Below the pieces are notes generated by a model. It made no database searches, had not been told where the DNA came from, and saw nothing but the letters and a program-made list of their open reading frames with translations. Below, piece by piece: positions 29,201 to 35,191 of a DNA stretch of 64,000 nucleotides. The stretch lies in assembly GCA_964473745.1 (NCBI GenBank), contig CAYYQE010000005.1:1-64000 (forward strand). Reading direction: 5' to 3'. Position numbers and translations under genes: made by a program. Source of the stretch: JABJMC01 sp964473745 (GTDB taxonomy: Bacteria; Patescibacteriota; Gracilibacteria; UBA1369; UBA12473). The stretch's first letter is position 1; every line of letters begins with the position of its first letter.

Positions 29201-32200
29201 GCTATGGATACTATTGTCCCCGATGAAGTAAGCCTAGACTTAGATGGTAGTGACGGTGAAGCCGGTTTTGATATTTCGTACACCGACGACGCCGCAATAG
29301 ACGCCCTCCGCAACCATTCCATGGTTCAGCCTTATCTAGCGCAATGGCAAGTAGCAATGCGCGATTTAGAAGAATTAGCAGCCGAGCAAGAAGCGTACGT
29401 GGCTTCGATCCCGGAAACCTATCACATAAAAGCAGAAGAACGATTCCTAAGTTTTACAGACGAAGAAATCGAAACTCAATTTGATGATATTCAAAACAAT
29501 TATTACGCCGGTGATTTAATGAATCTAGATGATGTTTATGTAGATGATATGCGTAATGATTTACTCGCTTATTTTGAAGATGAGCAATTTAAAACAGATT
29601 CCCTGGCGGCTAGTTTAAATAATGATAATGATGATGATTGGGGAGAATTCCTAGCGTGGATTGATACTAGTGACTCGCAAGGAGGCTTTGAGCCAACTAA
29701 CAGCACCTTCTTGGTCTCGCGTAATGAAGATACCGGAGAGGCAGTGTTTAGTACGGAAAGTGCGGTTAAAGCCATGGGTAATTACTTAGTAGAAACTTTC
29801 TCTACAGTAGGCACTGACTTGCCTTTTGCGTCTGAACTAGAAGAGTTAGAAAAAGTCAGTCAGCGCTACTTAGTGGATGCCGCTGAAGATGATGCTGGTT
29901 CGGGATCTGGTTTTGATTCTCCGATTGTCATGGATAAAGGAATTTTCATTTATAACTCAGCAGAAGGAATAAATGAACGTTTAATTGATAACACGGCTGA
30001 TGCTGACCAGGAATCACATCTTATTTTTACCGATATTGAAAACGATGATGATGATGATATTTTCTATGCTTATGATTCGGATATTTTCCTTAAAGAAAAC
30101 TTCACCGAAGATGATGGGTATGATTATGTAACCGAAGATCCTGATATTGTGACGCTGGAAGAATTGTTACCAGAGGCTCCGGTGGTGGATCTTTTCCGGG
30201 CCAATGGCTATGACAATGAAGAAGCGGCCACGTCCTGGCTACCAGCGTTCGCAGCTGATGTTGGTTATGAAGTGCGTTATTTTGATGCTATTCCGGATTT
30301 TGATTTAGATGAACCAGACCAAACCCACTGGTTCCATCTAATTAATCCCGAAGAAGAAGTTATTCTCGAGGCGGAAACTCTGGAAGGAACCGAAGAAAAA
30401 ACTGTGGACGAACTTTCTTCTGGAATCGCGCTAACCGCAGAAAATGATGATATTACGGTTGGTTATAGTGCGGCCGAAATTGTCGCTACCGAAGGAACCT
30501 TACTATCTCTGCCAGAACTCTCCTACGCCATGGTGCGGGTCACAGACTTTAATGGTGACCCAGAATTAGCTATTGATTTACGAACTCACACCCAAGTAAA
30601 ATCCTCGGGCGAGATGACGGTAGAAACCGGTGATTTAATCCACGCTATAGAATCTAGCAAGGTGACTGTCACTCTAACGGACCAAGGCGGAGAATTCACA
30701 GTAGAGTTGGATGAAAACTTAGTATTTGCCATTCCGTCCCCTTATTATGGAGAAATAACTCTGCGCGTAAATAGCGGTGAAGTAGAAGTTATTAGCGAGG
30801 AAGAAGCCGAAGAAACGCAACCTGTTTTTGAAGGAATGATGCTGTTTGAAGATGATTTGATTACTTATGATAATTCATTAACCGTTGAATATTTATCCAG
30901 CTTAACCACGGTTGAAACAACGTTTAATGGAGCAGGAGATTTTGGGTGGCACTTATTGATTGATGCTGATAATCCGGCCATGGATTTTGTGCTTGAAAAT
31001 GGTGATTACTATTCCACGATGCGTTCGATTCAAGCTGATGGCACCCGTGGCACCTGGGGAGAAACTACGCTCCTGGCGCCGCAAGTTTGTGCTGATGATG
31101 ATGACCCTTATGCCAATATTGGCGCTAGTTCACAACGAGTTTCCGTGTTTAAGACTTTGACTTTGGATGGTAGTGGCTCGTTTGATTCTTCAAGTGACAT
31201 TGTTAAATACTATTATGACACTGATTTAGAAACTGATTCCGATGGTGATGGCGATCCGGAAAACGATGCTGATTATTATTATGATAATGCTCCGTTAACA
31301 GATTCGAATGGCGATAGATTAACTACAAATGATTGGAGTGATCCAACTATGGAAATTGGGCCGTTTGAAGATTTGGCCACACGTAACTACAAACTATGGG
31401 TCGCTGATGAAGCTGGTAATACTTCTGGGGCAAAAGTCTCGGTAGAAGTTTATGTGCCAGATGTTAGCTTAACTGCTTCTTCGGGCCGCTCCGGCAGTGT
31501 GGATGGCTCGATTGACCCCGAGGATTCGGATATCCCAATTGTCGTGGCGCGAGAACGAGAAGGTGTATTTGAATTAATTGTGACGCCTTCAGCAGACTCA
31601 AATAGTAAATACTACACTGATGTCGATGGGGCTTTCACTGTGGATGATTTGGAACTTTCAGAAAGTTGGGTGATTTATAACTCACTTTATGAAGCAGTGG
31701 CCGAGGTTGATGCCGAAACTGGTGAATTAACTATTTTGGATGATTCCGTGGAAGTAGAGGTCTACAGTGCCGAGCTACCTTGGCCAACGCGAGTAGCTCT
31801 AATTGATGCCGCGACAGACGAACGACTGCTTTATATCTTTATTGTGCCGGATGCGAACGTTGATGTGCAGATTGATGAGTCCACGATTGAATATGACTTG
31901 GCTAGCACGGCGGAGATGGTGGGAGTGCACGTCAAAGAAATTAATCTTCCGGACACCCTACACTTAGAACAAATCCCGGCTAATGAACCATTATTCACCG
32001 GTGGAGTGACAATTGTGGATGAAAACAACAAACGTTCAGTAATTATTGATACGGATGGAAATATCTATCGATTAACCGATGTTTCGCTAGATGTGAAGAG
32101 TTTGGACTCAATTAATGAGGGTGCGGACCAAGAAGGAGCGGAACCAATTGTAATTACTCTGGGTGGTGATTGGATGGAGATTTACCTCGCTCCTCGAGCT

Positions 32201-33802
32201 GCCTCAGATGATGATTCCGGGTTCGAGTCCATGGACGCTTCGGAACTCGGCTTAGAAGAAGAAAACTCCGATATTACTGATCAGGATGCGGTTTCTGAGG
32301 GCTCGGAAAATAGTGAAAGCAGCGAATTCGGCAGTGATACCACAGACACGGATGGCGATGGGATTAGTGATTTGGAAGAATTGCAATCCGGCCTAAATCC
32401 ATACGATGCGGCGGATGGTGATGATGACGCTGACGACGATGGTCTTACAAATTCCGAAGAAGCGGCCGAAGGCACCAATATTAATGATCCGGACACGGAC
32501 AATGATGGCTTAACTGACTACGAAGAAGTGCGGGGCGACACAGATGCTTTGGTGGCTGATTCAGATACTTTTGTGGATCTTGATCCTAGTGACCCGTACT
32601 ATGATGAGATTCTTAATCTAGCGGAACTGGGAATTATTGAAGGATTTTTCATAGATGGCGAATGGTACTTTTTACCAAATCAATTTATTACCCGAGCCGA
32701 ATTCACCAAAATTTTGTTAGGGGTGCTGTGTATTATCCCGCGTGATGAAGCTTACGAGCTACCAAATGTCTTTTACGATGTTTTGGACACAGAAGAATGG
32801 TATTACCCAATTACTAAAGAATCCTTTTTGCAAGAATTTATTTATGGTTATTTAGGAGAATTGAACGAGGAAGGAATGGCGCCGTTTAAACCAAATATTT
32901 CGATTAGTCGCGCGGAAGGTTCAAAAATTATTTTGGAGGCGCTAAATGTTCTTGGTGTGATTGATATTAATGACGTCACAGTTGGTGAACCATGGTATCT
33001 TCCTTATTTGGAAGTGGCCATGGACTTAGGCCCATATTTGATGTTGGATGAATCACTGGGAGAGGGCGAAGCGTTTGTGATTACCGAAGATGAAGCGCAG
33101 TACCACACCGAGGCCTTAACGCGTTATGATTTTATTGTGATGGCGGCGAGGGTGCTTAATTTTTATAATTGTTATGCCACGACCGACACTGATGGGGATG
33201 GGGTTTCGGATTATGACGAAGTTTATGTTTACCACACCGACCCTTATGATCCGGACACGGATGATGGTGGGGTCACTGATGGAGAGGAAATAAATGAATT
33301 AGGCACTGACCCACTCGACCGCAGTGATGATGACACGGATGGCGATACCTTGGTAAATGCAGATGAAGAGGATATTTATGGCACTGACCCTTATAATCCG
33401 GATACTGATTATGGTGGGGTTTATGATGGGGTGGAGGTGGCGGCCGGCACTAATGCGGTTGATGATCCAAGTGATGATTCGGCCGCGGACGGAGATGCGG
33501 ACGCGGATGCGGATGGAGATGGGGATGCAGATGGCGACGGCGATGCGGATGTCGAAGTCACTAGTGAAGAAGAGCTGGAAGAATCCGTCCTAGAAGAAGA
33601 AAGTGCCGTTAATGGGCTGGATCCAGGTATTTATATCATTACTTATGATTGCCTTTCTTGTCCTTGCCCGGCTAGTGTTGAAAACGAAGCTGACTTGATT
33701 GCTGGTGATGCAATTTTTGCCGCTATTATGAATACACTTAATACCGAAGTGTTAACGATTAGTAATGAAGTTAATGTAAGTGATATTATCTCTACAGAAT
33801 AA
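17261..33802 (+). CDS. Giant exported surface protein with SLH, TSP3 and Ig-like domains (5513 aa)
   Basis: One uninterrupted frame covers 26% of the window. Features in order: basic N-terminus with a hydrophobic export segment (~10-28); unknown N-terminal domain; thrombospondin type 3 (TSP3) Ca-binding Asp repeats (~280-530); Ig-like domain (~1246-1347); module A, TSP3 / three SLH repeats / TSP3 (~1587-1992), with DGYADGTFRPENPITREEF as the clearest SLH motif; about four invasin/Big_1-like Ig domains (~2008-2437); FG-GAP-like NSDGLEDLLVAFENG repeats (~2789-2937); DUF11-like domain (~3056-3171); hydrophobic Cys-containing stretch (~3327-3434); Pro-rich stalk (~3748-3857); PKD-like domain (~4610-4734); module B, again TSP3/SLH/TSP3 (~5027-5434); Cys-rich end. 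SLH repeats usually hold proteins to the cell envelope, so this is probably an S-layer-associated adhesin or fibre. The gene probably heads an operon with four exported companions. Domain names are by eye. Confidence 0.9.
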   Translation: MRLSPTAKRVISTWILVGLLGTQMLNIDLSMGRSVKQNLGVVAILVDEDIYSNSTDYVGLSDEYSGARETTLKARIDRYAENVQEAMPLTKSLIIRTNNEEDPVNIAQALEKLYFEGDGDLDANTKLSGVVIIGEIPLPVVNKNENRYISLYPYTDFEDKVYLYNNVTGDFEPSPSLANPQPEVWHGVIRAPQDGEDGLELLAEYFDKNYLYRMGYSEFADFDQKLFYADTLAEKDSLNETSVQAYDRFIEHWEDIAYKRYTSDLARDLYLEMNGELAGGDGSDNDNDGEVDEDPENGYDDDDDGLIDEDDGNFYYGIDNDRDCWDQSESLWDSNGDGVPCSVGDNNVDEDGVDDNNNDGDLLTDEDEPGDSNGDGCVGSCEIDDDGDSQDWDGDGWPNGWEIEVLDSDHTKKRSPFWNKPSEEEAEELAAMYVDEIYPTYDPNCFSPSPSGTDPDDYDGLTFKASNTRRDGSRCMPTACNGDMANDDDEDGFCDEDTTADNDADGDGLIDEDRAGDPDDGGDDFTDLPDIQSKMVVESFFKKYPEMFRKFLGNINVWTNYTGRYLFSYYDEYGYAVSDRETIPGLIGKRDEYVQLALWAANEIVEDAVDDFVEDNDLAADIPMMTRVTIEGTVIAGDDAATEEDFTFEFINHGVRHRTYYPNQVYIYGQTPDEISSPVECSMYLGSYNDGEGKLVYGSRVYDFDTVGVWGEEPEGSDIKEGEDYGGCFANFYETPEYCFPALASAPVRSRVGTKDVPDDEAESIYVDYRSCYNFKESEEFVGSSRSDSDDSYEDSVEGYWYYARNFSEDYADLLDDVDEGRKDDGDDVDGDGDYDEDDFDLEVEEIIADLNDGAGLGNDPAYDIPIKDVDDIYLFGAPGEDVYYTLGAFFGDLAAPVDKDSQEEIGGFFIRGNDSYSVTVDDLDSIASVTMEIEREYVKEDTAPLTSADTDNIDDAYFISSLYKHVEPTAYTISEQLDAMYSMALPVDNPRHVTFQNQNDRYERIDYPNLYDIDSWAEMETFLEESQEEILDVPGASGGNATFLTDLLGEEIFQEQMDDAFAWKEMNLDQKHLWVMEQYLSPDSEPFVGKPENGFETLYLVADGESDLMNMSFYANIVSDELDLEFNCPDGTCTEDDEDEDNDGLGDDEEEDYDINNPNSSHISWFPFIWIKDIIDWVIELTVGTGMDAVAEVGESIDEGLTLSCGPPIEEDSDSDGIPDTADDAPYSLDDDKDGIPDGAGGTTQLSLEWDEDRVLMANGADWSTLTVRALNARGITNTYDNFSDVELQITDGDDYVQIIDISGLDIYQGEAVFKISTTQEGGTFTLQAVGTSENIEGVQSNTTSLTSKLRYLKLSTYEKKYTTEDAIYSTETLEDVLVLDEADNVIAVIHAANGEVELQDTLNYELTALEGAAGLPAGLGITHLESDSVVAEFFLVPDEKEIIIEYLGGLSGTVNNVRILDANTSDDWEALFIDEPDGTTVGLYYQGLQVGLVEPDGQIYLKEGYVVELGLGSTYIDVTNPHLHFTVGVGASVLFDIVIGSETSLLDMLGLSEDDQLVTLSSDSEFSWVNWVRSLLPFAYAASDLLDSDEEGLDDLSEWTISTDLYDVDTDEDGFEDYSELMNGYDPREAGERLFSDIFVDHEAFYDVVELFTRGVIDGYADGTFRPENPITREEFTKLNLGAICLDCTAFISAAQESIEATYSTHAFPDNNIDPTLYYCVAHSRNEELVSGYKWGEYEGYYLPTNTMSRAEASKVLLETAAISVEEISDFTLPWYINYVLAAQEKGLYPEGRYMEIDTYPSSDFSAWLASELDPAQGQTSVKTWLEEPITRGEFAMMVGNLLRIQDCRDDDTDGDGLSDNFEMYNVGTSPYNPDTDYGGVSDFVEVVNSTNAINDPDDDALAGDGDGDGDGTGDADGDGDGDGDGTGDGDGDVTIIIPDDANEDSDGDGLLDSEEELYGTDPLDPDTDNGGITDGSEVLAGSDPNDKSDEETYLDYDEGAYVMGAYLTRDSAYQVISDEVLYQTLLFTKEMPADGTSQLFLKAQIIDEYGIPFKDDNESIVEFVAIDPDYPYAAILREQIQVTNGVAETEILSSTTSGYLEITAEILPEALPIMDTTVHVYPGDPYTASLTPTSYYLKTGGLSKTEIYLVLNDFYGNIANMSPQRVTLTVDGPGTLDETLDEDPDQVGTQVTLYEGVLAFDLTSGDEEGTATITATLENIETSLNIGISDNIELQLMASNDEMTANGATSTTMTVWAVLDDSGAPLTGFNGEVTFMIVDEILGTLTDEEPVITMEMTNGQAEVDFTTSTVAGTAYITASMIGFDPATAAITLLPNETYRLGLSSDSSFIPTGESAEVLIKAFDAYDNFVYTDSSTSVTMRVTEMAEPFGEVDSSSLTLAGGMGSFTVTADDLTGPINIVATGETGGERTALSGTLTLDTVLQLAGTSFEDIEPQVLFAALLGAPFGEVTQEDYWGGWFTFSGKTQASVSLTSDPNPNAPLALMDSQGKLSVLDGNKVDVQLVPANSMTFPSRFLVKDLLTQMTVAEGAIVLDSSDFYIVENDYDLSAAEDDGIYVKPISENTRYEIKQFRGNVSFVEDGDEIIRFEPDGQIQVYDADYYFEINEDYGSFAFDVMLGEASVLRVMLKQTFENDVTQLDEHFDWEDWTLLTPGVYFTGINSSEYGYRAAYSGNSTKAPTGMFVVDKTSTLSGSQKPGVGNSSLETAGEAQGIGFEGDNKFMLLLSDGSTVGEANQYYASDIGIVLGDPTIRLTDWNPQSVSNTGFTSGVGRLILAGNETIQDMTMLDYNSDGLEDLLVAFENGAIELLENKDAYPRFENKGLLMNLTNGIIDLDEGDFNQDGQTDLVVATNEACIEGEICIYLYTNYESNFIRENLELEIDGSQIKQIVAEDMNYDDYPDLVISDINGVIYVFYNDEGVMQTEGQEIGDVGLQMDESADLIEEVLIYYDGMVEEDPTTPEDDGWYKEFPAGTGESTPDFDAKFAEAQSAFSTSGFDSEFIDELAALVDGSTETLTYEMDELVVTETVAFLYADLDENFSTSTKTVSDVNGGNLEDGDTIEYTINLINSGGTPVTNLSVTDVVSSMIELDWDSFDCTGSECAGLEVLESGQSLRPFVVSGLNFGAGDSASISYQGTVAGMAMPVVNIFVGDDLDTSYPDDYLPDIGASPEDNPSGQMIFFYSNGTYTEDGLAKVNYTKQTSAEEDPPKATEKIDVLADLGFDFELDENENGMPDFMELERAEGEEGDDEELNLSDTLYNEVTGALNSGWDQTSDSVSPEDVMAGAGEVVGVIGDVANMVADGLEALMSQLLCGGGCIAMPVNYAFLVPGPINAMGIPVSMFDPVHFPIFGAPVPGVPPIWPPLPFQGSTAVRIYFSITLTLGTTLSVCVGPYLAGKCWSIALPLFEAMGVCDAINDALSAVMSKASAFIQEGMNQVTSLGGSLSGGGERSESGGIINYNLGSYAVASDSGGKIRVPGFPAPVAEWFRKQGEEVITKLTDLPDIYIIYPDPLSIIGAFTPEEVVKIEKADLRGLDKILAQLGSFPLLRIETEEVTFKIPWITQDEIMKQRFYFERWVEGMKDQIRTKYGIDIDTYENEEGETETDVTFDSDALDAALRDLLDELKEMLESVEHNIEVLEDYQDFPRELLKWRNIEAFYIKQIICYLDAIINLFGGWILVNKDRILQWVQAVYDVAKAFESWKLIFQLVIDYQASCDQCTNDRFTLYELLAKLLAFIPEPPIILLPSWPDIVLDISEIQAGLTVVWPEINFVAEPLLIPQLPLIPLPDIPTVSLDLPTIPLLPAPPPLPDLPMLPGIPIPDLPDIPPPPTVPDLPNVVQIALKVLKALMKIICLVQTGIIPTDEFMLKTQIENMTQRPLDVVWPFDLSVSFQLPSIGMDFVDTIEVVSYVNLGLSFDGIVTVVELAADAANDIVTDLVELANQGMQTAMDVTAGAAADMAGEAMDTIVPDEVSLDLDGSDGEAGFDISYTDDAAIDALRNHSMVQPYLAQWQVAMRDLEELAAEQEAYVASIPETYHIKAEERFLSFTDEEIETQFDDIQNNYYAGDLMNLDDVYVDDMRNDLLAYFEDEQFKTDSLAASLNNDNDDDWGEFLAWIDTSDSQGGFEPTNSTFLVSRNEDTGEAVFSTESAVKAMGNYLVETFSTVGTDLPFASELEELEKVSQRYLVDAAEDDAGSGSGFDSPIVMDKGIFIYNSAEGINERLIDNTADADQESHLIFTDIENDDDDDIFYAYDSDIFLKENFTEDDGYDYVTEDPDIVTLEELLPEAPVVDLFRANGYDNEEAATSWLPAFAADVGYEVRYFDAIPDFDLDEPDQTHWFHLINPEEEVILEAETLEGTEEKTVDELSSGIALTAENDDITVGYSAAEIVATEGTLLSLPELSYAMVRVTDFNGDPELAIDLRTHTQVKSSGEMTVETGDLIHAIESSKVTVTLTDQGGEFTVELDENLVFAIPSPYYGEITLRVNSGEVEVISEEEAEETQPVFEGMMLFEDDLITYDNSLTVEYLSSLTTVETTFNGAGDFGWHLLIDADNPAMDFVLENGDYYSTMRSIQADGTRGTWGETTLLAPQVCADDDDPYANIGASSQRVSVFKTLTLDGSGSFDSSSDIVKYYYDTDLETDSDGDGDPENDADYYYDNAPLTDSNGDRLTTNDWSDPTMEIGPFEDLATRNYKLWVADEAGNTSGAKVSVEVYVPDVSLTASSGRSGSVDGSIDPEDSDIPIVVAREREGVFELIVTPSADSNSKYYTDVDGAFTVDDLELSESWVIYNSLYEAVAEVDAETGELTILDDSVEVEVYSAELPWPTRVALIDAATDERLLYIFIVPDANVDVQIDESTIEYDLASTAEMVGVHVKEINLPDTLHLEQIPANEPLFTGGVTIVDENNKRSVIIDTDGNIYRLTDVSLDVKSLDSINEGADQEGAEPIVITLGGDWMEIYLAPRAASDDDSGFESMDASELGLEEENSDITDQDAVSEGSENSESSEFGSDTTDTDGDGISDLEELQSGLNPYDAADGDDDADDDGLTNSEEAAEGTNINDPDTDNDGLTDYEEVRGDTDALVADSDTFVDLDPSDPYYDEILNLAELGIIEGFFIDGEWYFLPNQFITRAEFTKILLGVLCIIPRDEAYELPNVFYDVLDTEEWYYPITKESFLQEFIYGYLGELNEEGMAPFKPNISISRAEGSKIILEALNVLGVIDINDVTVGEPWYLPYLEVAMDLGPYLMLDESLGEGEAFVITEDEAQYHTEALTRYDFIVMAARVLNFYNCYATTDTDGDGVSDYDEVYVYHTDPYDPDTDDGGVTDGEEINELGTDPLDRSDDDTDGDTLVNADEEDIYGTDPYNPDTDYGGVYDGVEVAAGTNAVDDPSDDSAADGDADADADGDGDADGDGDADVEVTSEEELEESVLEEESAVNGLDPGIYIITYDCLSCPCPASVENEADLIAGDAIFAAIMNTLNTEVLTISNEVNVSDIISTE
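22021..23235 (+). repeat. TSP3-SLH-TSP3 module A within the giant gene
   Basis: This region encodes Asp-rich repeats, three SLH-type repeats, further TSP3 repeats (NPDTDYGGVSDFVEV) and a DG-rich tract (22977-23066). The same order, with recognisably similar wording, recurs at 32339-33560. Confidence 0.8.
32339..33560 (+). repeat. TSP3-SLH-TSP3 module B within the giant gene
   Basis: This is a divergent second copy of the module at 22021-23235. It has TDTDGDGISDLEELQSG-type repeats, three SLH repeats (FITRAEFTKILLG, ISISRAEGSKIILEAL, ALTRYDFIVMAARVL), TSP3 repeats with NPDTDYGGVYDGVEV, and a DGDADADAD tract (33487-33551). Confidence 0.8.
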
Positions 33803-33811
33803 CCCTCCCTC

Positions 33812-34438
33812 ATGCGATTTCTAAAACTCAACACCATAAGCATCCTGCTAATCCTAATAGCAATAGGGTTATGGCTCCGGGTGCCAGTTATGGATTCTAG
33901 TTTGGCGCAAGACGACGATAGTGATTCTGAAGTTTCGACAACCTCTATTCCACAGGTTGAGTATACACCGTGCGCCGATGAAATTATTGCCACGGTTCTG
34001 GATAAAGAAGGTGAATTGGTTGGCTATATTTCAGAAAAATTCCAAGAAGAAAAATTCAACAGTGAAATTATTGCGGATGTTTACGATGCCTTTGATGAAG
34101 CTCTTAATTTTGTTAACCAGAAAAAAGCCGAGAAACTAGATTGCGCTAAAGATGAGAACGGCAATGATGTTGATTGTGAAAAACCCTATTCCTACACCGT
34201 GGACCAATACATCGGAGAAAAAAACACTTGTGAATTAATAATTGATCAACATTTCAACACTATAGAATCTCTCATTGCTACCCATAATGCCAAAACAGCC
34301 CCAGCCAAGGCTTCTTATGTTTTGGTGCGCAAATTAATAGAGATTAATGATGGCTTGCGAGAAATGAATCGCAGTTTTGGCGAACTTTATGCTGGTTTCA
34401 AAACCCTTTCAGATAACTTACCAGGAATAACTGATTAA
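33812..34438 (+). CDS. Exported helical protein, companion of the giant protein (1 of 4)
   Basis: This 208-residue protein has an N-terminal signal or anchor (NTISILLILIAIGLWLRV), then an acidic stretch (DDDSDSEVSTT) and a mostly helical body with Cys at YTPCADE, KLDCAKD, DVDCEK and KNTCEL. These may form two disulfides outside the cell. The C-terminal region (LVRKLIEINDGLREMNRSF) is amphipathic helix. I do not recognise a family. It begins 10 bases after the giant gene, with CCCTCCCTC before the ATG, and is followed 10 bases later by the next companion, so one transcript is likely. A role in anchoring, folding or assembling the giant protein is inferred only from position. Confidence 0.72.
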   Translation: MRFLKLNTISILLILIAIGLWLRVPVMDSSLAQDDDSDSEVSTTSIPQVEYTPCADEIIATVLDKEGELVGYISEKFQEEKFNSEIIADVYDAFDEALNFVNQKKAEKLDCAKDENGNDVDCEKPYSYTVDQYIGEKNTCELIIDQHFNTIESLIATHNAKTAPAKASYVLVRKLIEINDGLREMNRSFGELYAGFKTLSDNLPGITD

Positions 34439-34447
34439 TTTTCTTTT

Positions 34448-35191
34448 ATGACTAAAGCACTCAAAAAAATCCCTCTCAAAATATGGTTTTTTGTGTTTGC
34501 AATAATTTTCCTAATGATATCGGTTATTCAACTACCAGCGGTTGGAGCGTATGACGAAGATCATATTAGTAATATTTGGCAGCAATATAACCACGACAAT
34601 TCTAGTTTACGGGGGGCAATTAAGAGTTATCACAATGACATGAATGATTTGATGAATGATTTTTCCGAAAAATTAATTGATGGCGTAGATGCTGGCGCCC
34701 CAACCTGTGGGGAAACACCTTGTGACTCGCTCCAGGCCGAAGCAATTTGTCGGGCATCGGCTCCGGAAAAAAACGTTAGCACTTTCTGTTTAGCGGTAAT
34801 AATGACTGATCAATATTTGGCCTTTCAAAAAGCCTTAGACAGCTCTGACGAAGGCAGTCATAGCAAGCATGTGGATGATAAAATTAAAGATGAAGAAGAA
34901 TCCGGGGGGCTAGAAACGCTCATAAGAACCCAAGCCCGAATAGACCAATCCATTGAAGACATGCTTGATCGACAATCCCTAATTAACGAACAAGTAGAAA
35001 CCGCAAAGCAAGTGCTAGACACGGCGATAGCTACTTACAATCAACTTCTTATGTACTACCGAATTCACGTTGCCTACGAAGGCGTGATTGAAAGCTTAGA
35101 AGAGTACCGCGATGAACTTTCAAGCGTACGTAATCAAGTTGAAAAATATCCTGATAAATTCCATAACGTCACCACCACGGAATGTACCTAA
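34448..35191 (+). CDS. Exported coiled-coil protein, companion of the giant protein (2 of 4)
   Basis: This 247-residue protein has a clear signal peptide (KIWFFVFAIIFLMISVIQLP, likely cleaved near AVGA|YDED). The secreted body is helical. Cys clusters occur at TCGETPCDSL, AICRAS and TFCLAV. A long coiled coil (~160-235, ARIDQSIEDMLDRQSLINEQ onwards) leads to a final TTTECT. The first residues of the body (ISNIWQQYNHDNSSLRGAIK) also look helical. The family is unknown. Its stop lies inside the next gene, with a 10-base overlap, which argues for co-translation in one operon. Confidence 0.72.
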   Translation: MTKALKKIPLKIWFFVFAIIFLMISVIQLPAVGAYDEDHISNIWQQYNHDNSSLRGAIKSYHNDMNDLMNDFSEKLIDGVDAGAPTCGETPCDSLQAEAICRASAPEKNVSTFCLAVIMTDQYLAFQKALDSSDEGSHSKHVDDKIKDEEESGGLETLIRTQARIDQSIEDMLDRQSLINEQVETAKQVLDTAIATYNQLLMYYRIHVAYEGVIESLEEYRDELSSVRNQVEKYPDKFHNVTTTECT

